Assembly (NCBI RefSeq): GCF_000802205.1
Contig: NZ_CP012850.1
Span: forward strand, 2,232,001 to 2,296,000
Direction of reading: 5' to 3'
DNA: 64,000 bases
Origin: Candidatus Nitrosocosmicus oleophilus
Lineage (GTDB): Archaea > Thermoproteota > Nitrososphaeria > Nitrososphaerales > Nitrososphaeraceae
Shown: piece by piece, positions 36,702 to 45,763 of the stretch
Layout: every line of letters starts with the position of its first letter
Position numbering within the stretch: position 1 is the stretch's first letter
Program-made: the position numbers and the translations under genes
The notes under the pieces: generated by a model
What the model was told of the DNA's origin: nothing
Database searches by the model: none
What the model saw: only the letters and a program-made list of their open reading frames with translations

Positions 36702-37643
36702 TTGACAACTTACTCTAGAATTCTCTCGTTCTTACCGAGTGCAACTGAAATTATTTTTGAATTAGGACTTGATGATATCTTAAAAGGTGTTACTCACGAA
36801 TGTAATTATCCTAAAAGAGCTCTACAAATACCAAAGATAATTGAACCATCAATAGATTTTGAACAACTGGATAGTTCAGATATAGATAAGAAAGTAATGG
36901 AAATGTCATTCAAAAAAGAGCCATTATTCAAGATCGATGTAGATAAAATAAGGGAAATAAAACCAGATCTGATAATTAGTCAGAATATGTGCTCAGTGTG
37001 CGCACCTTTTGATAAGGAAATACAGAGAACTGTTGAGATCTTGGGATATGAACCTCGTAATTTAGTACTGAATCCTTCGAGCCTTTCTGAAATATTTCAA
37101 AGTATAATAGTTTTGGGTAAAGAATTAGACAGAGAACAAGAGGCTCTTAAGGTTACCTCTCAGCTTGAGGAAAGAATTAACAAAATAAAGTCGATTTTAC
37201 ATGATCCAGTCAAGAAACACCTTTTTGATAGTCGACCCAAGGTCTTGTGCTTAGATTGGCTGAACCCGTTTTATGTTGCCGGGCATTGGGTACCTGAAAT
37301 GCTAGATATAGTTGGAGCAAAGGGTTTAAATGGACAGGGCGGTTTGGATTCCCACCAAATTAACTCAACGAAAATAGCACAGTTGGATCCAAACAAGGTG
37401 ATTTTAATGCCATGCGGGTTTGATATTACTAGGACCCAGAAAGAATATCAAAAGATAAAAGATTCAAAGTGGGATTCATTAAGAGCAAATAGAGAAAAGG
37501 AAATCTATATCGTAAATTCTAGTGCATTTTTCAGTAAACCTAGTCCTAGAATCGTAATTGGAATAGAAATATTAAGCAAGATTGTTCATCCTGAAGCGTT
37601 TGAGGATATAAGAATTCCAAATTCGGGTTTCATTAAAATCTAA
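36702..37643 (+). CDS. BtuF-like substrate-binding protein without signal peptide
   Basis: A 313-residue helical-backbone binding protein of the iron/cobalamin family (RILSFLPSATEIIFELGL; IREIKPDLIISQN; the C-terminal LDWLNPFYVAGHWVPEML). Members normally are surface-bound partners of ABC importers, but there is no signal peptide or lipobox here, and no ABC genes lie near it, so it may be cytoplasmic. A MCSVCAP motif could bind metal. B12 genes bluB and metH are elsewhere in the window. The start is TTG at 36702. The role is open. Confidence 0.75.
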   Translation: MTTYSRILSFLPSATEIIFELGLDDILKGVTHECNYPKRALQIPKIIEPSIDFEQLDSSDIDKKVMEMSFKKEPLFKIDVDKIREIKPDLIISQNMCSVCAPFDKEIQRTVEILGYEPRNLVLNPSSLSEIFQSIIVLGKELDREQEALKVTSQLEERINKIKSILHDPVKKHLFDSRPKVLCLDWLNPFYVAGHWVPEMLDIVGAKGLNGQGGLDSHQINSTKIAQLDPNKVILMPCGFDITRTQKEYQKIKDSKWDSLRANREKEIYIVNSSAFFSKPSPRIVIGIEILSKIVHPEAFEDIRIPNSGFIKI

Positions 37644-37684
37644 TTTATCAATAGATTGTTAGATAAAGACAAAAGAAAACATGG

Positions 37685-38341
37685 TTATTTTACTAAATAA
37701 CAAACGCAGCCATTTCTCCGGGTAATATCATGGAGTTTTGCAGGATAGGAATGAATAGTGCCATCTTTATTTTCATATATCGAACCTATCGGAAAATACA
37801 ACTGTGAAGTCGGATCATACAAATTGTCATTATACCCATACATTAAATTTGAAATTTCAATTTCATACCTAATCGGATATGGGGAATAACTGATTCTATT
37901 CCACCACTCTACTCCAGTAAAGCTTTGATGAAACTGAAAAGCAAACTGTTCTCGATCCACTCTAAGAGAAAATTTTTCATCCTCATTTGAATTGAGATCT
38001 TTTAAATAAAATTCCAATTTTGAGTCATTATCTAGAAAATTGATTTGTCTATGGTATAAGTGTCCTATTTGTGGTAAGACTTTAGCAAATCGATATTGAT
38101 TATGACCTTTAAAAATTGCCTCAAAATAATCCTGGTTGTCGAATTGGCAAATTAAGTTCAGTTCCACTGCAAAATGTTGGATATTAAAAATTTCTAACAA
38201 GTACAGCATCCAAGATTTGTCAGGGATCCTATTACCATTGTCTTTTATTATTTTTAAATTATCTGTGATAATTGTAAATTTTGCAACATCTTTTCCATAT
38301 TCATTCTGTGGAGTATCGATACAACCGTACCAATAATGCAT
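37685..38341 (-). CDS. Unknown soluble protein
   Basis: A 218-residue protein rich in aromatic residues (WYGCID, FQFHQSFTGVEWWNRI, LYFPIGSIYENKD). It has no signal peptide, membrane helix or known motif. The even codon use and clean ATG start support a real gene. It is convergent with the BtuF-like gene, 41 bp apart. Confidence 0.65.
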   Translation of the reverse strand: MHYWYGCIDTPQNEYGKDVAKFTIITDNLKIIKDNGNRIPDKSWMLYLLEIFNIQHFAVELNLICQFDNQDYFEAIFKGHNQYRFAKVLPQIGHLYHRQINFLDNDSKLEFYLKDLNSNEDEKFSLRVDREQFAFQFHQSFTGVEWWNRISYSPYPIRYEIEISNLMYGYNDNLYDPTSQLYFPIGSIYENKDGTIHSYPAKLHDITRRNGCVCYLVK

Positions 38342-38670
38342 ATTAATTTACAAATGATTCTGTATTTATTCTAGAGTACTTGTGGAAAGCTTGGATTAGG
38401 TAAACTGCTAATGATATGAAAAAGAAGGATTGAATTCTTTCAACCTAAGGCAACAATATAGAAACCTGTAGTTTGTTAATTCTTTAAGAGACCTGGAAAA
38501 CATTTAGAACCACTATTTAGAAGTAGCAAAAATCATCTCCCTGGGTTTGATTATTAAAATAAAGTACCTTCGAGAATTACCGAGGAGAATCCATCTTGTA
38601 TAATTACGAATTCGTATGATCTTGCTTTTATAGAATATAATAAAATATAGCTTACTCCTGAAACAATAGC
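38342..38670. other. Intergenic gap upstream of scpA
   Basis: A divergent gap of 329 bp, with no ORF seen. It should contain promoters for both flanking genes; AT-rich runs near 38625-38650 (ttttatagaatataataaaata) suit the scpA transcript. Confidence 0.4.
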
Positions 38671-39474
38671 ATGGTTGATGAAAAAATTGAACTGGATCAA
38701 ATTTCTACCAAGAAAAAAATTTCTCAGCCCCCATTGAATTTACTTTTTAATCCTTCTTTGATAGGAAGGAATGATGTTTGGCAGATTAATATTGTTAAAC
38801 TCTTAGAGACATTGTTATCTACTTTAACTAAATCTTCGTATAAGGACCTACGAGTATGCGGTGTGGCGATTTTAACATCAACACTGATTCATAGACTTAA
38901 GGTAGAATCTATCTTTCGATTAGAAAAAATTGCGAATAAAGATCAACAAACTGTATCTGAACGGGAAAAGGAATTTATTGAAATGGCTCCGATCCCAGAG
39001 ATTTCTAATCTTACCTTACCATTTAGAAAAGAATTATCATATCCAGTATCATTAGAGGATCTAATTTCTATACTGGAGACGATGATAACCGACCTTACTA
39101 ATCCAGTTGTAAAGAGAACTAGTCTAAATCTGGAACCTGTCGAAGTAATAGACTTTCAACATTATTTGATTAAATTTGAAAAAATAATAGAGGAATTTGA
39201 ACAAAAGATTATGATAAGACTAGAAAATGAAAGAGAAATAAATTTTAATGAAATGATGAGTGGATTAGACAGAATTGATATTGCTAGATACTTCATTGCT
39301 ATGCTTTATCTTAGCATGAAGGATAAGGTAGAAATTATCACAGGATTTACTGACCTGAATAATGGAATAGAATATTTAGATTCTTCAACAGAGATGACGG
39401 AAAGTATTGAATCAACAGATAAGATATCAACTTGGATAAAAATTGCTCCCAAAAATAGATTGGAGGAAAAGTAG
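38671..39474 (+). CDS. scpA: Segregation and condensation protein A (kleisin)
   Basis: A 267-residue ScpA-like kleisin, the bridging subunit of SMC complexes that organise the chromosome. The N-terminal part (VWQINIVKLLETLLSTL) resembles the SMC neck-binding helix region and the C-terminal part (FNEMMSGLDRIDIARYFIAMLYLSMKDKVEI) the winged helix that binds the SMC head. The TAG stop is directly followed by the scpB ATG, so the two are co-translated. Recognition rests on fold-level motifs and on the scpB neighbour. Confidence 0.85.
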   Translation: MVDEKIELDQISTKKKISQPPLNLLFNPSLIGRNDVWQINIVKLLETLLSTLTKSSYKDLRVCGVAILTSTLIHRLKVESIFRLEKIANKDQQTVSEREKEFIEMAPIPEISNLTLPFRKELSYPVSLEDLISILETMITDLTNPVVKRTSLNLEPVEVIDFQHYLIKFEKIIEEFEQKIMIRLENEREINFNEMMSGLDRIDIARYFIAMLYLSMKDKVEIITGFTDLNNGIEYLDSSTEMTESIESTDKISTWIKIAPKNRLEEK

Positions 39475-40011
39475 ATGACCAAATTACCACCTGATGAAAT
39501 TATAGCTCGCATTGAGGCAGCGTTATATTCTGCTGGGCGCCCCCTGACAATTGATGACATAGTGATAGCCTCGGGGATAGATTCTAGAGAGAGAATTAAG
39601 CGACTCTTGAATGAACTTATCAACAAGACTAGAGTAGCATTCAAAGCACTGGAGATAGCTAAGCTGGAGGACGGTACTTACGTATTTCAGCTGAAACCCA
39701 GTTACGCTCCAATAATTAAAAAGTTTTCCAATAAGCCTCAGATTTCTAATTCCGTAATGAAAACACTATCTTATGTGGCTTATGAACAGCCCGTTACCAG
39801 TAAGAGATTAGTAGAAATTAGGGGTTCCAAAGTATATACACACTTGAAGGAATTACAAGATTTGGAGTTTATTAATCAAAAAAGTTCAGGGAGGCTCAAG
39901 ATTTATACAACCACAACGAAATTTAAGAATTATTTTGGAATTAGCGATTTAACAGTGCTTAAAAAAAGCTTGCTTATAAATCCAACAGGATTTTCAAAGA
40001 AAAACACTTAA
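39475..40011 (+). CDS. scpB: Segregation and condensation protein B
   Basis: A 178-residue protein with two winged helices: IIARIEAALYSAGRPLTIDDI (first wing) and VMKTLSYVAYEQPVTSKRLVEIRGS (second wing), the ScpB pattern. It dimerises and stabilises ScpA on SMC. It starts on the base after the scpA stop, and rps8e follows 24 bp later on the same strand. Confidence 0.88.
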   Translation: MTKLPPDEIIARIEAALYSAGRPLTIDDIVIASGIDSRERIKRLLNELINKTRVAFKALEIAKLEDGTYVFQLKPSYAPIIKKFSNKPQISNSVMKTLSYVAYEQPVTSKRLVEIRGSKVYTHLKELQDLEFINQKSSGRLKIYTTTTKFKNYFGISDLTVLKKSLLINPTGFSKKNT

Positions 40012-40035
40012 TTATAGTTTTGCCAAATTTGAACT

Positions 40036-40422
40036 GTGCGTAAATCTATCGAAAATTTGGGAGGCAGAAAATTAACAGGAGGAAGAATAATTCCCAACCG
40101 AACTAGAAGGAAATATGAAATAGATAGATACCCAAACGAACCAACTGTAGGTGATACTAAGAATGTAATTCGCAGGGTTCGAGGGAATAATGTTAAAGTT
40201 GCATTTAAGTTTGCCGAATATGCAAATGTAAATGATCAAGACACCAAGAAAACAACTAGGGTCAAGATAATTAGGGTCAACAAGAATCCTGCAAATAAAG
40301 ATTATACAAGAAGAGGTGTAGTTACCAAAGGTTCAATTCTAGAGACCGAATTGGGTCTAGCTAAGGTTGTTTCAAGACCCGGACAAGATGGTATTGTTAA
40401 TGCAATTATCATAAAACAATAA
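40036..40422 (+). CDS. rps8e: Ribosomal protein S8e
   Basis: A 128-residue small-subunit protein shared by archaea and eukaryotes. Typical stretches are RKLTGGRIIPNRTRRKYEI, GNNVKVAFKFAEYANV, and ITKGSILETELG-like (VTKGSILETELGLAKVVSRPGQ). The start is GTG at 40036. It probably shares a transcript with scpA and scpB. Confidence 0.94.
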   Translation: MRKSIENLGGRKLTGGRIIPNRTRRKYEIDRYPNEPTVGDTKNVIRRVRGNNVKVAFKFAEYANVNDQDTKKTTRVKIIRVNKNPANKDYTRRGVVTKGSILETELGLAKVVSRPGQDGIVNAIIIKQ

Positions 40423-40483
40423 TAATTGCTTAATTTATATCCAAAAGAATAGGAATTTATAAAATATAATTTTAATATCCTTA

Positions 40484-41161
40484 TTGGTAAGGATAGGGAT
40501 TACGGTTTTTCCAGGTAGTAATTGTGATCGCGATATTCATCATATTTTGAATAATATTCTGCATGTAGACGCAAGATATATCTGGTACAAATCGTCTTTT
40601 GATTATTTTGACTGTATAATAATACCCGGGGGATTCACTTATGGGGACAGGTTAAGAGCCGGTGCCATAGCTGCACACAGCACCATCATGAATAAAATAA
40701 TGGAACTAGCAGACGATAATGTTCCAATATTGGGAATATGTAATGGATTTCAGATACTTGTTGAATCTGGAATACTCCCGGGTGCACTGATAGTCAACGA
40801 ATCTTTGAATTTTATATGTAAATGGATGAATGTGATTGTTACCAATACTGATACTCCATTTACAAATCTGTATGATAAAAATCAGAGGATTTCTCTCCCC
40901 ATAGCGCATGGTGAGGGTAGATTCGTGGTCGATGATAAATCCTATAACAAAATTAAGAAAAAAAATCAAGTCACTCTAGAATATTGGAAACATAATCCGA
41001 ATGGTTCTTTAAACAGCATAGCAGCCATTTGTAACGAAAAAGGAAATGTTATGGGAATGATGCCACACCCAGAAAGAGGTAGTGACAAAGATTTGATCCC
41101 TGCTGGTTATGATCAAAGTTCCATATTGATATTTAAGTCTATGATTAACTATCTTAAGTAG
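40484..41161 (+). CDS. purQ: Phosphoribosylformylglycinamidine synthase, glutaminase subunit
   Basis: A 225-residue class I glutaminase that feeds ammonia to PurL in the fourth step of purine synthesis. The nucleophile is in GICNGFQILVE, and the His/Glu pair in PHPERG. The N-terminus VRIGITVFPGSNCDRD is typical of PurQ. The start is TTG at 40484. purL follows after 16 bp. The third subunit, PurS, is not found next to it. Confidence 0.95.
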   Translation: MVRIGITVFPGSNCDRDIHHILNNILHVDARYIWYKSSFDYFDCIIIPGGFTYGDRLRAGAIAAHSTIMNKIMELADDNVPILGICNGFQILVESGILPGALIVNESLNFICKWMNVIVTNTDTPFTNLYDKNQRISLPIAHGEGRFVVDDKSYNKIKKKNQVTLEYWKHNPNGSLNSIAAICNEKGNVMGMMPHPERGSDKDLIPAGYDQSSILIFKSMINYLK

Positions 41162-41177
41162 AAATTAGGAATTAAAG

Positions 41178-43367
41178 ATGAATATCCTTAACACAGAAGA
41201 ATATAATTATCTAAAAAAGAAACTGCACAGGAAACCAAATGAATTGGAGCAGTATATCATAAGTGCCGAGTGGTCTGAACATTGTTCTTATAAATCTTCT
41301 AAAAATCATCTTAAATTATTACCAATGAATGGTGATTATGTGCTAGTTGGCCCTGGTTATGATGCGGGAGTAATAGAAGTAGGTAATGGTTATGTAGTCA
41401 CTATTCACATCGAAAGTCACAATCATCCATCGGCGGTGGAACCATATGGGGGTGCAGCAACGGGGGTAGGAGGCGTACTTAGAGACATATTGTCAATGGG
41501 TTCCCGTCCAATTGCGCTATTTAATGCATTAAGGTTCGGTCAAGTCGACAAGGATTCAAAATTTGAATCAAAGAATAGATGGTTAATAAAAAACGTAGTT
41601 AAGGGCATTGCAGATTATGGTAATTGTATAGGGGTCCCGACAGTCGGCGGAGAGGTAGAGTTTGACCAGTCATTTGATAATTATTGTTTAGTAGATGTCG
41701 CATCAATCGGATATACAAAACTTGGCAATCTTGTTGCTAACAAGGCAAGAAAAGGAGATTCTCTGATTTTGGGTGGAAATGCTACAGGGGTGGATGGAAT
41801 TCATGGGGCTTCTTTTGCTTCAAAAAATTTAGATGAAGATAACCGGTCTGCGGTTCAGATACCAGACCCATTTTTAGAAAAAGTGCTCATGGAAGCTACA
41901 TTAGAGGCGATAGAAAACGATTGTATCAAGACCATGAAAGATCTTGGAGGTGGAGGATTGGCTTGTTGCTTGTCTGAAACAGCTGATAATTTGAAAAAGG
42001 GCTTTCTAGTGGATTTATCCACTATTCCATTAAAGCAAAAGGACATGACGGATGCACAGATCTTGATTTCAGAATCGCAGGAGCGCATGTTATATATCGT
42101 CAACTCGAAAAAGAAAAACAAATTCTTCAAGATTTTTGACAAACATAATGTGAATTATGCTGAAATAGGACATGTGACTGATGACTTGAATCTCTCAGTT
42201 ATTAGAGAAGGTGACGAATTGGCTTGTATGCCTGCACAAATTATCGCTCACGCCCCCTTGTTGAATAGAAAATCTAAGGAGCCGGCTTACCTTGAATCAA
42301 TTCAAAAATCGTATCGAGAACCGAAACCTCAAATCAACATCAAGAAAATGATATTTAAGATGTTATCTAACCCCTCCATATGCAGTCGCAAATGGATCTA
42401 TGAGCAGTATGACCATGAGGTTGGAGTTAGAACGGTTTCAAAACCAGGGGCATCTGATAGTTCAGTTATCAAACTCGACGATAATAAATTCCTGAGTTTT
42501 AAACTAGACGGTAACTCAAAACATTGTTATCTAGATCCTTACAGGGGCATAATAGGATGTTTGTCTGAATCCCTTAGAAACATTACTTGTGTGGGGGCCA
42601 GCCCAATAGGGATAGTTGATCACTTACAGTTTGGAAATCCTGAAAATGAAGAAATTTTTTGGACATTCTTACAGACAATTAGAGGAATTAGAGATTACTG
42701 CAAATTCATGAACATACCTGTTGTCGGTGGAAAGGTAAGTTTGTATAATGAAACTAACTCTGGTCCAATAAAACCCTCCCCTGTAATAGGAATGTTAGGG
42801 TTAATTGATGCTAAGAATAAGATAAAGTATCCAATGTATCTATCAAACCAATCAATCTTTATTGTCGGAACAACCAAAGATGAAATGGGTGGATCAGAAT
42901 ATTTTGAATATTGTTTGGATATTGTTGGTGGAGATGTTCCCAGTGTTGATTTAGAGGAACAAAGAAATATCATAGAGACTATCAAAAAATTGATTGACAG
43001 AGATCTAATCTATGGAGTCCATGATTGCTCAAAGGGTGGTATAATAGTTTCAATGCTGGAAATGGCCATTCATAGTAATATCGGATTTAAAATTTCAGTC
43101 GACGAGATTCCAAACAAATGCTCTCGATTAGAATATTTACTCTTTTCAGAGTCTCATAATCGATTCATTTTTTCAACCGATCACGATTCAATGATTATTA
43201 CATACTTAAAAAAGATGAAAATTCCATATGCTAGAATTGGAAATAGTTCAGATGATAGAACTTGCATAATTAAAAATAAAGATAAAACAATTTTCAAAAG
43301 TTCGTTGAAGACCATTTCTCAAGCCTATCACAGCTCCTTTCCAAATCTATTTGAAAAACATATCTAA
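41178..43367 (+). CDS. purL: Phosphoribosylformylglycinamidine synthase, synthetase subunit
   Basis: A 729-residue short-form PurL. Motifs include EWSEHCSYKSSKNHL, IESHNHPSAVEPYGGAATGVGG, GGNATGVDGIHGASF, DLGGGGLACCLSE and GVHDCSKGGI. It converts FGAR to FGAM with ATP and ammonia from PurQ. Length and domain order fit the archaeal/Gram-positive small type, which needs PurS for complex assembly. Confidence 0.96.
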   Translation: MNILNTEEYNYLKKKLHRKPNELEQYIISAEWSEHCSYKSSKNHLKLLPMNGDYVLVGPGYDAGVIEVGNGYVVTIHIESHNHPSAVEPYGGAATGVGGVLRDILSMGSRPIALFNALRFGQVDKDSKFESKNRWLIKNVVKGIADYGNCIGVPTVGGEVEFDQSFDNYCLVDVASIGYTKLGNLVANKARKGDSLILGGNATGVDGIHGASFASKNLDEDNRSAVQIPDPFLEKVLMEATLEAIENDCIKTMKDLGGGGLACCLSETADNLKKGFLVDLSTIPLKQKDMTDAQILISESQERMLYIVNSKKKNKFFKIFDKHNVNYAEIGHVTDDLNLSVIREGDELACMPAQIIAHAPLLNRKSKEPAYLESIQKSYREPKPQINIKKMIFKMLSNPSICSRKWIYEQYDHEVGVRTVSKPGASDSSVIKLDDNKFLSFKLDGNSKHCYLDPYRGIIGCLSESLRNITCVGASPIGIVDHLQFGNPENEEIFWTFLQTIRGIRDYCKFMNIPVVGGKVSLYNETNSGPIKPSPVIGMLGLIDAKNKIKYPMYLSNQSIFIVGTTKDEMGGSEYFEYCLDIVGGDVPSVDLEEQRNIIETIKKLIDRDLIYGVHDCSKGGIIVSMLEMAIHSNIGFKISVDEIPNKCSRLEYLLFSESHNRFIFSTDHDSMIITYLKKMKIPYARIGNSSDDRTCIIKNKDKTIFKSSLKTISQAYHSSFPNLFEKHI

Positions 43368-43462
43368 TTAATTTCTTTTTTGCCTAGCAAACCTGATACA
43401 AAACATTTTACCGTATGTGGTCTAAATATTAAATAGAAAGAATAACGGAGATATGTCTTCTA

Positions 43463-44911
43463 ATGGTTCATGAAAATTGTGGTGTGGTTGGCATATTTTC
43501 TTTGGGAGGAGAAAACATAGTACCTTATTTGATAGATTGTCTTAGATCACTGCAACATCGAGGACAAGAATCATGGGGTATTGCCGTACCAAAGAAATTA
43601 CCTTTTAAAAAAACCGGTTTGGTTTCGGGTTCGGCAAATGAATTTGATAAATTAATTACAAAATTTTCTTCTAATATCGGGATCGGCCATGTGAGATATT
43701 CTACTTTTGGCTCAAGTTCTCTAGAGAATGCACAGCCATTAAAGGTTAAAGATTTATGCATTGCTCACAATGGGACCATTACAAACGCTGAACAGCTTTC
43801 TACCATGGTTGGTGGCTGTACTTTTACACCACAGAATATGACAGATACTCTAGTTGCTGCCCAAAGGCTAGTTAGTATTCTTAAAAAGAAGGATGATATG
43901 AAGGCCGCAATGGCAATACTCAAAAATGAGATGGTAGGATCTTATTGTTTTACATTTCTAACTGACTCAAATACAATATATGCTGCAAGAGACCCTAAAG
44001 GGTTTAGACCTCTTGTATTGGGATTACATAAGGATACTGATACTTACATAATTGCATCAGAATCGTGTGCATTGTCAACTGTTGGTGCAATTCTTTTGAG
44101 AGATATTGAACCAGGCGAGTTGATAAGAATAGACAAGAACGGCTTTAAATCCGAAAGATTTTCTGAATCTGGTAATCACGCGCATTGTGCATTTGAGTTC
44201 ACTTACTTTGCGCACCCAAGTTCAATAATGGAAGGGATTAATATTTATCTTGCAAGGAAAAAGATAGGGGAATATTTAGCACTCAAATTTCCCATTGATG
44301 ATGCTGATGTGGTAATCCCTGTGCCTGATTCTTCAAGACCTGCAGCCTTAGGATATGCCTTAAAACTTGGACTACCATTTGAAGAAGGTTTGCTAAAGGA
44401 TAGATATAGCAAGAAAGGTTCGATGAGGAGCTTCATAGAACCCTTAGTTAAAGATAGAAAGGAAATCAACCAAAATATTATGCCAATAAGAGAAATGATA
44501 GAGAATAGGCATGTAATAATTGTGGATGATAGCATTGTAAGGGGAACGAGTTCTAAAGCAATAATTGAGTCGGTCAAACAAGCAGGAGCCAAAAAAATTT
44601 CCATGGTTGTTACGTATCCACCTATTAGATATCCATGTTACGCCGGAATTGATTTTCCATCACAAGAAGAATTGATAGCATTTCAGGTCGCAAAGAGTGA
44701 AGTGGATTTAGATATTATTGGTAACAAAGTAGCCAGATTTATAGGAGCCGATGAAGTTTGTTATAACGATAATGTGAATCTCGCAAAAGGCATAGGTTTG
44801 AAAAAGAGCGAATTATGTTTCTCCTGTTCGTCTGGAGATTATACTCCACTTGGAATAAAACCTGATTTTGGTTCAAGGTATCAAATTAACGATAAGATAT
44901 TTGTAGATTAG
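43463..44911 (+). CDS. purF: Amidophosphoribosyltransferase
   Basis: A 482-residue enzyme for the first step of purine synthesis. After a short propeptide (MVHEN), Cys6 becomes the N-terminal nucleophile of the Ntn glutaminase (CGVVGIFSLGG, SLQHRGQESWGIA). The PRPP-binding loop is VIIVDDSIVRGTSS. Cysteines in CFSCSSGD and others fit a [4Fe-4S] cluster type. It lies 95 bp after purL, probably in the same transcription unit. Confidence 0.96.
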   Translation: MVHENCGVVGIFSLGGENIVPYLIDCLRSLQHRGQESWGIAVPKKLPFKKTGLVSGSANEFDKLITKFSSNIGIGHVRYSTFGSSSLENAQPLKVKDLCIAHNGTITNAEQLSTMVGGCTFTPQNMTDTLVAAQRLVSILKKKDDMKAAMAILKNEMVGSYCFTFLTDSNTIYAARDPKGFRPLVLGLHKDTDTYIIASESCALSTVGAILLRDIEPGELIRIDKNGFKSERFSESGNHAHCAFEFTYFAHPSSIMEGINIYLARKKIGEYLALKFPIDDADVVIPVPDSSRPAALGYALKLGLPFEEGLLKDRYSKKGSMRSFIEPLVKDRKEINQNIMPIREMIENRHVIIVDDSIVRGTSSKAIIESVKQAGAKKISMVVTYPPIRYPCYAGIDFPSQEELIAFQVAKSEVDLDIIGNKVARFIGADEVCYNDNVNLAKGIGLKKSELCFSCSSGDYTPLGIKPDFGSRYQINDKIFVD

Positions 44912-44934
44912 AATTTAAATCCCTTCTACCTAGT

Positions 44935-45261
44935 ATGATCATATTGAGTTTAGAAGAGCTTCGCGAAAAGGCATTTTTTCAAAATTCAATCGATGTATGG
45001 ATAATGTTGTGTGAGGAAAAGAAATGGGATTATTCTGATATTGAGAATTATTTAAATTTCATAGATTACTTATTTTCAAATGGAATAAAGATACAACGAT
45101 TTCCACTTTGTATAAAAGAGTCCGGAGGAATGTTTGAAAGAGGAAAAGACAAGACTAGCTTTTTGGAGAGACTTTCAAAAGTTCAGTCTGACAATGCATC
45201 GGCGTTCACCATTAAGCTGACACAATCAGCCATTGCTACTATGAGAGGCTTTACCTTATAG
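44935..45261 (+). CDS. Unknown protein downstream of purF
   Basis: A 108-residue helical protein (LEELREKAFFQNSIDVWIML; RFPLCIKESGGMFERGKDK) without known motif. It is 23 bp downstream of purF on the same strand, so it is likely translated from that transcript. It is convergent with the Nudix-like gene. The family is not recognised. Confidence 0.65.
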   Translation: MIILSLEELREKAFFQNSIDVWIMLCEEKKWDYSDIENYLNFIDYLFSNGIKIQRFPLCIKESGGMFERGKDKTSFLERLSKVQSDNASAFTIKLTQSAIATMRGFTL

Positions 45262-45269
45262 TTCAGGTT

Positions 45270-45722
45270 CTATGGTTTGGTGGTCCAGAATGTAGATTTT
45301 TGGATCCTCCATGAATAATAATCTTTAATAATTTTAATGTTGTAAATGCTAGGTTCCATATTTTGAATTTGATCGCGGTCCACCCACACGCATTGAGCCG
45401 AACCAATTTGCAATCCCTTTTCAGGAATATTTGTAATAATACAAACGAATACTGATTCGATGACGTGTAATCCAATTTGGTCGTCGATATTTGAATAGAT
45501 ACCCAAAATTTCAATGGGTTCTACACAGAGTGTAGTTTGATGAAAAATGGATCTCCGCAAAGCTTCTTCAGCCATTTCTCCATACCTAACAAAATCACCA
45601 GGGAGACTCAAGATGTTCGTATTCTCAGCCTCTTGGGTTCTCAGAAAAAGTATCTTGTTAAGGTTATTGCTGCAAATAGCAGTAACCCTATTGAGAGGAT
45701 GACAGTAACAGTCTTTATTCAT
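45270..45722 (-). CDS. Nudix-fold protein with a decayed Nudix box
   Basis: A 150-residue protein with the general Nudix layout: NRVTAICSNNLNKILFLRTQ, LPGDFVRYGEMAEEALRRSI, and a C-terminal helix. The expected box GX5EX7REUXEEXGU is present only in its first half: the Glu of the GE pair and an Arg remain, but the REUxEE part reads RSIFHQ, so the metal-binding glutamates are lost. It may have no hydrolase activity and bind a nucleotide as a sensor, as some Nudix regulators do. A DNA-binding domain is not seen. Confidence 0.75.
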   Translation of the reverse strand: MNKDCYCHPLNRVTAICSNNLNKILFLRTQEAENTNILSLPGDFVRYGEMAEEALRRSIFHQTTLCVEPIEILGIYSNIDDQIGLHVIESVFVCIITNIPEKGLQIGSAQCVWVDRDQIQNMEPSIYNIKIIKDYYSWRIQKSTFWTTKP

Positions 45723-45763
45723 GAGGTGAGGGATCTTGAATGGAATGAATCAATGGACCATAG

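Noticed and set aside
40423-40483. Search for purS before purQ
   Set aside because: The gap is only 61 bp and has no room for the gene.
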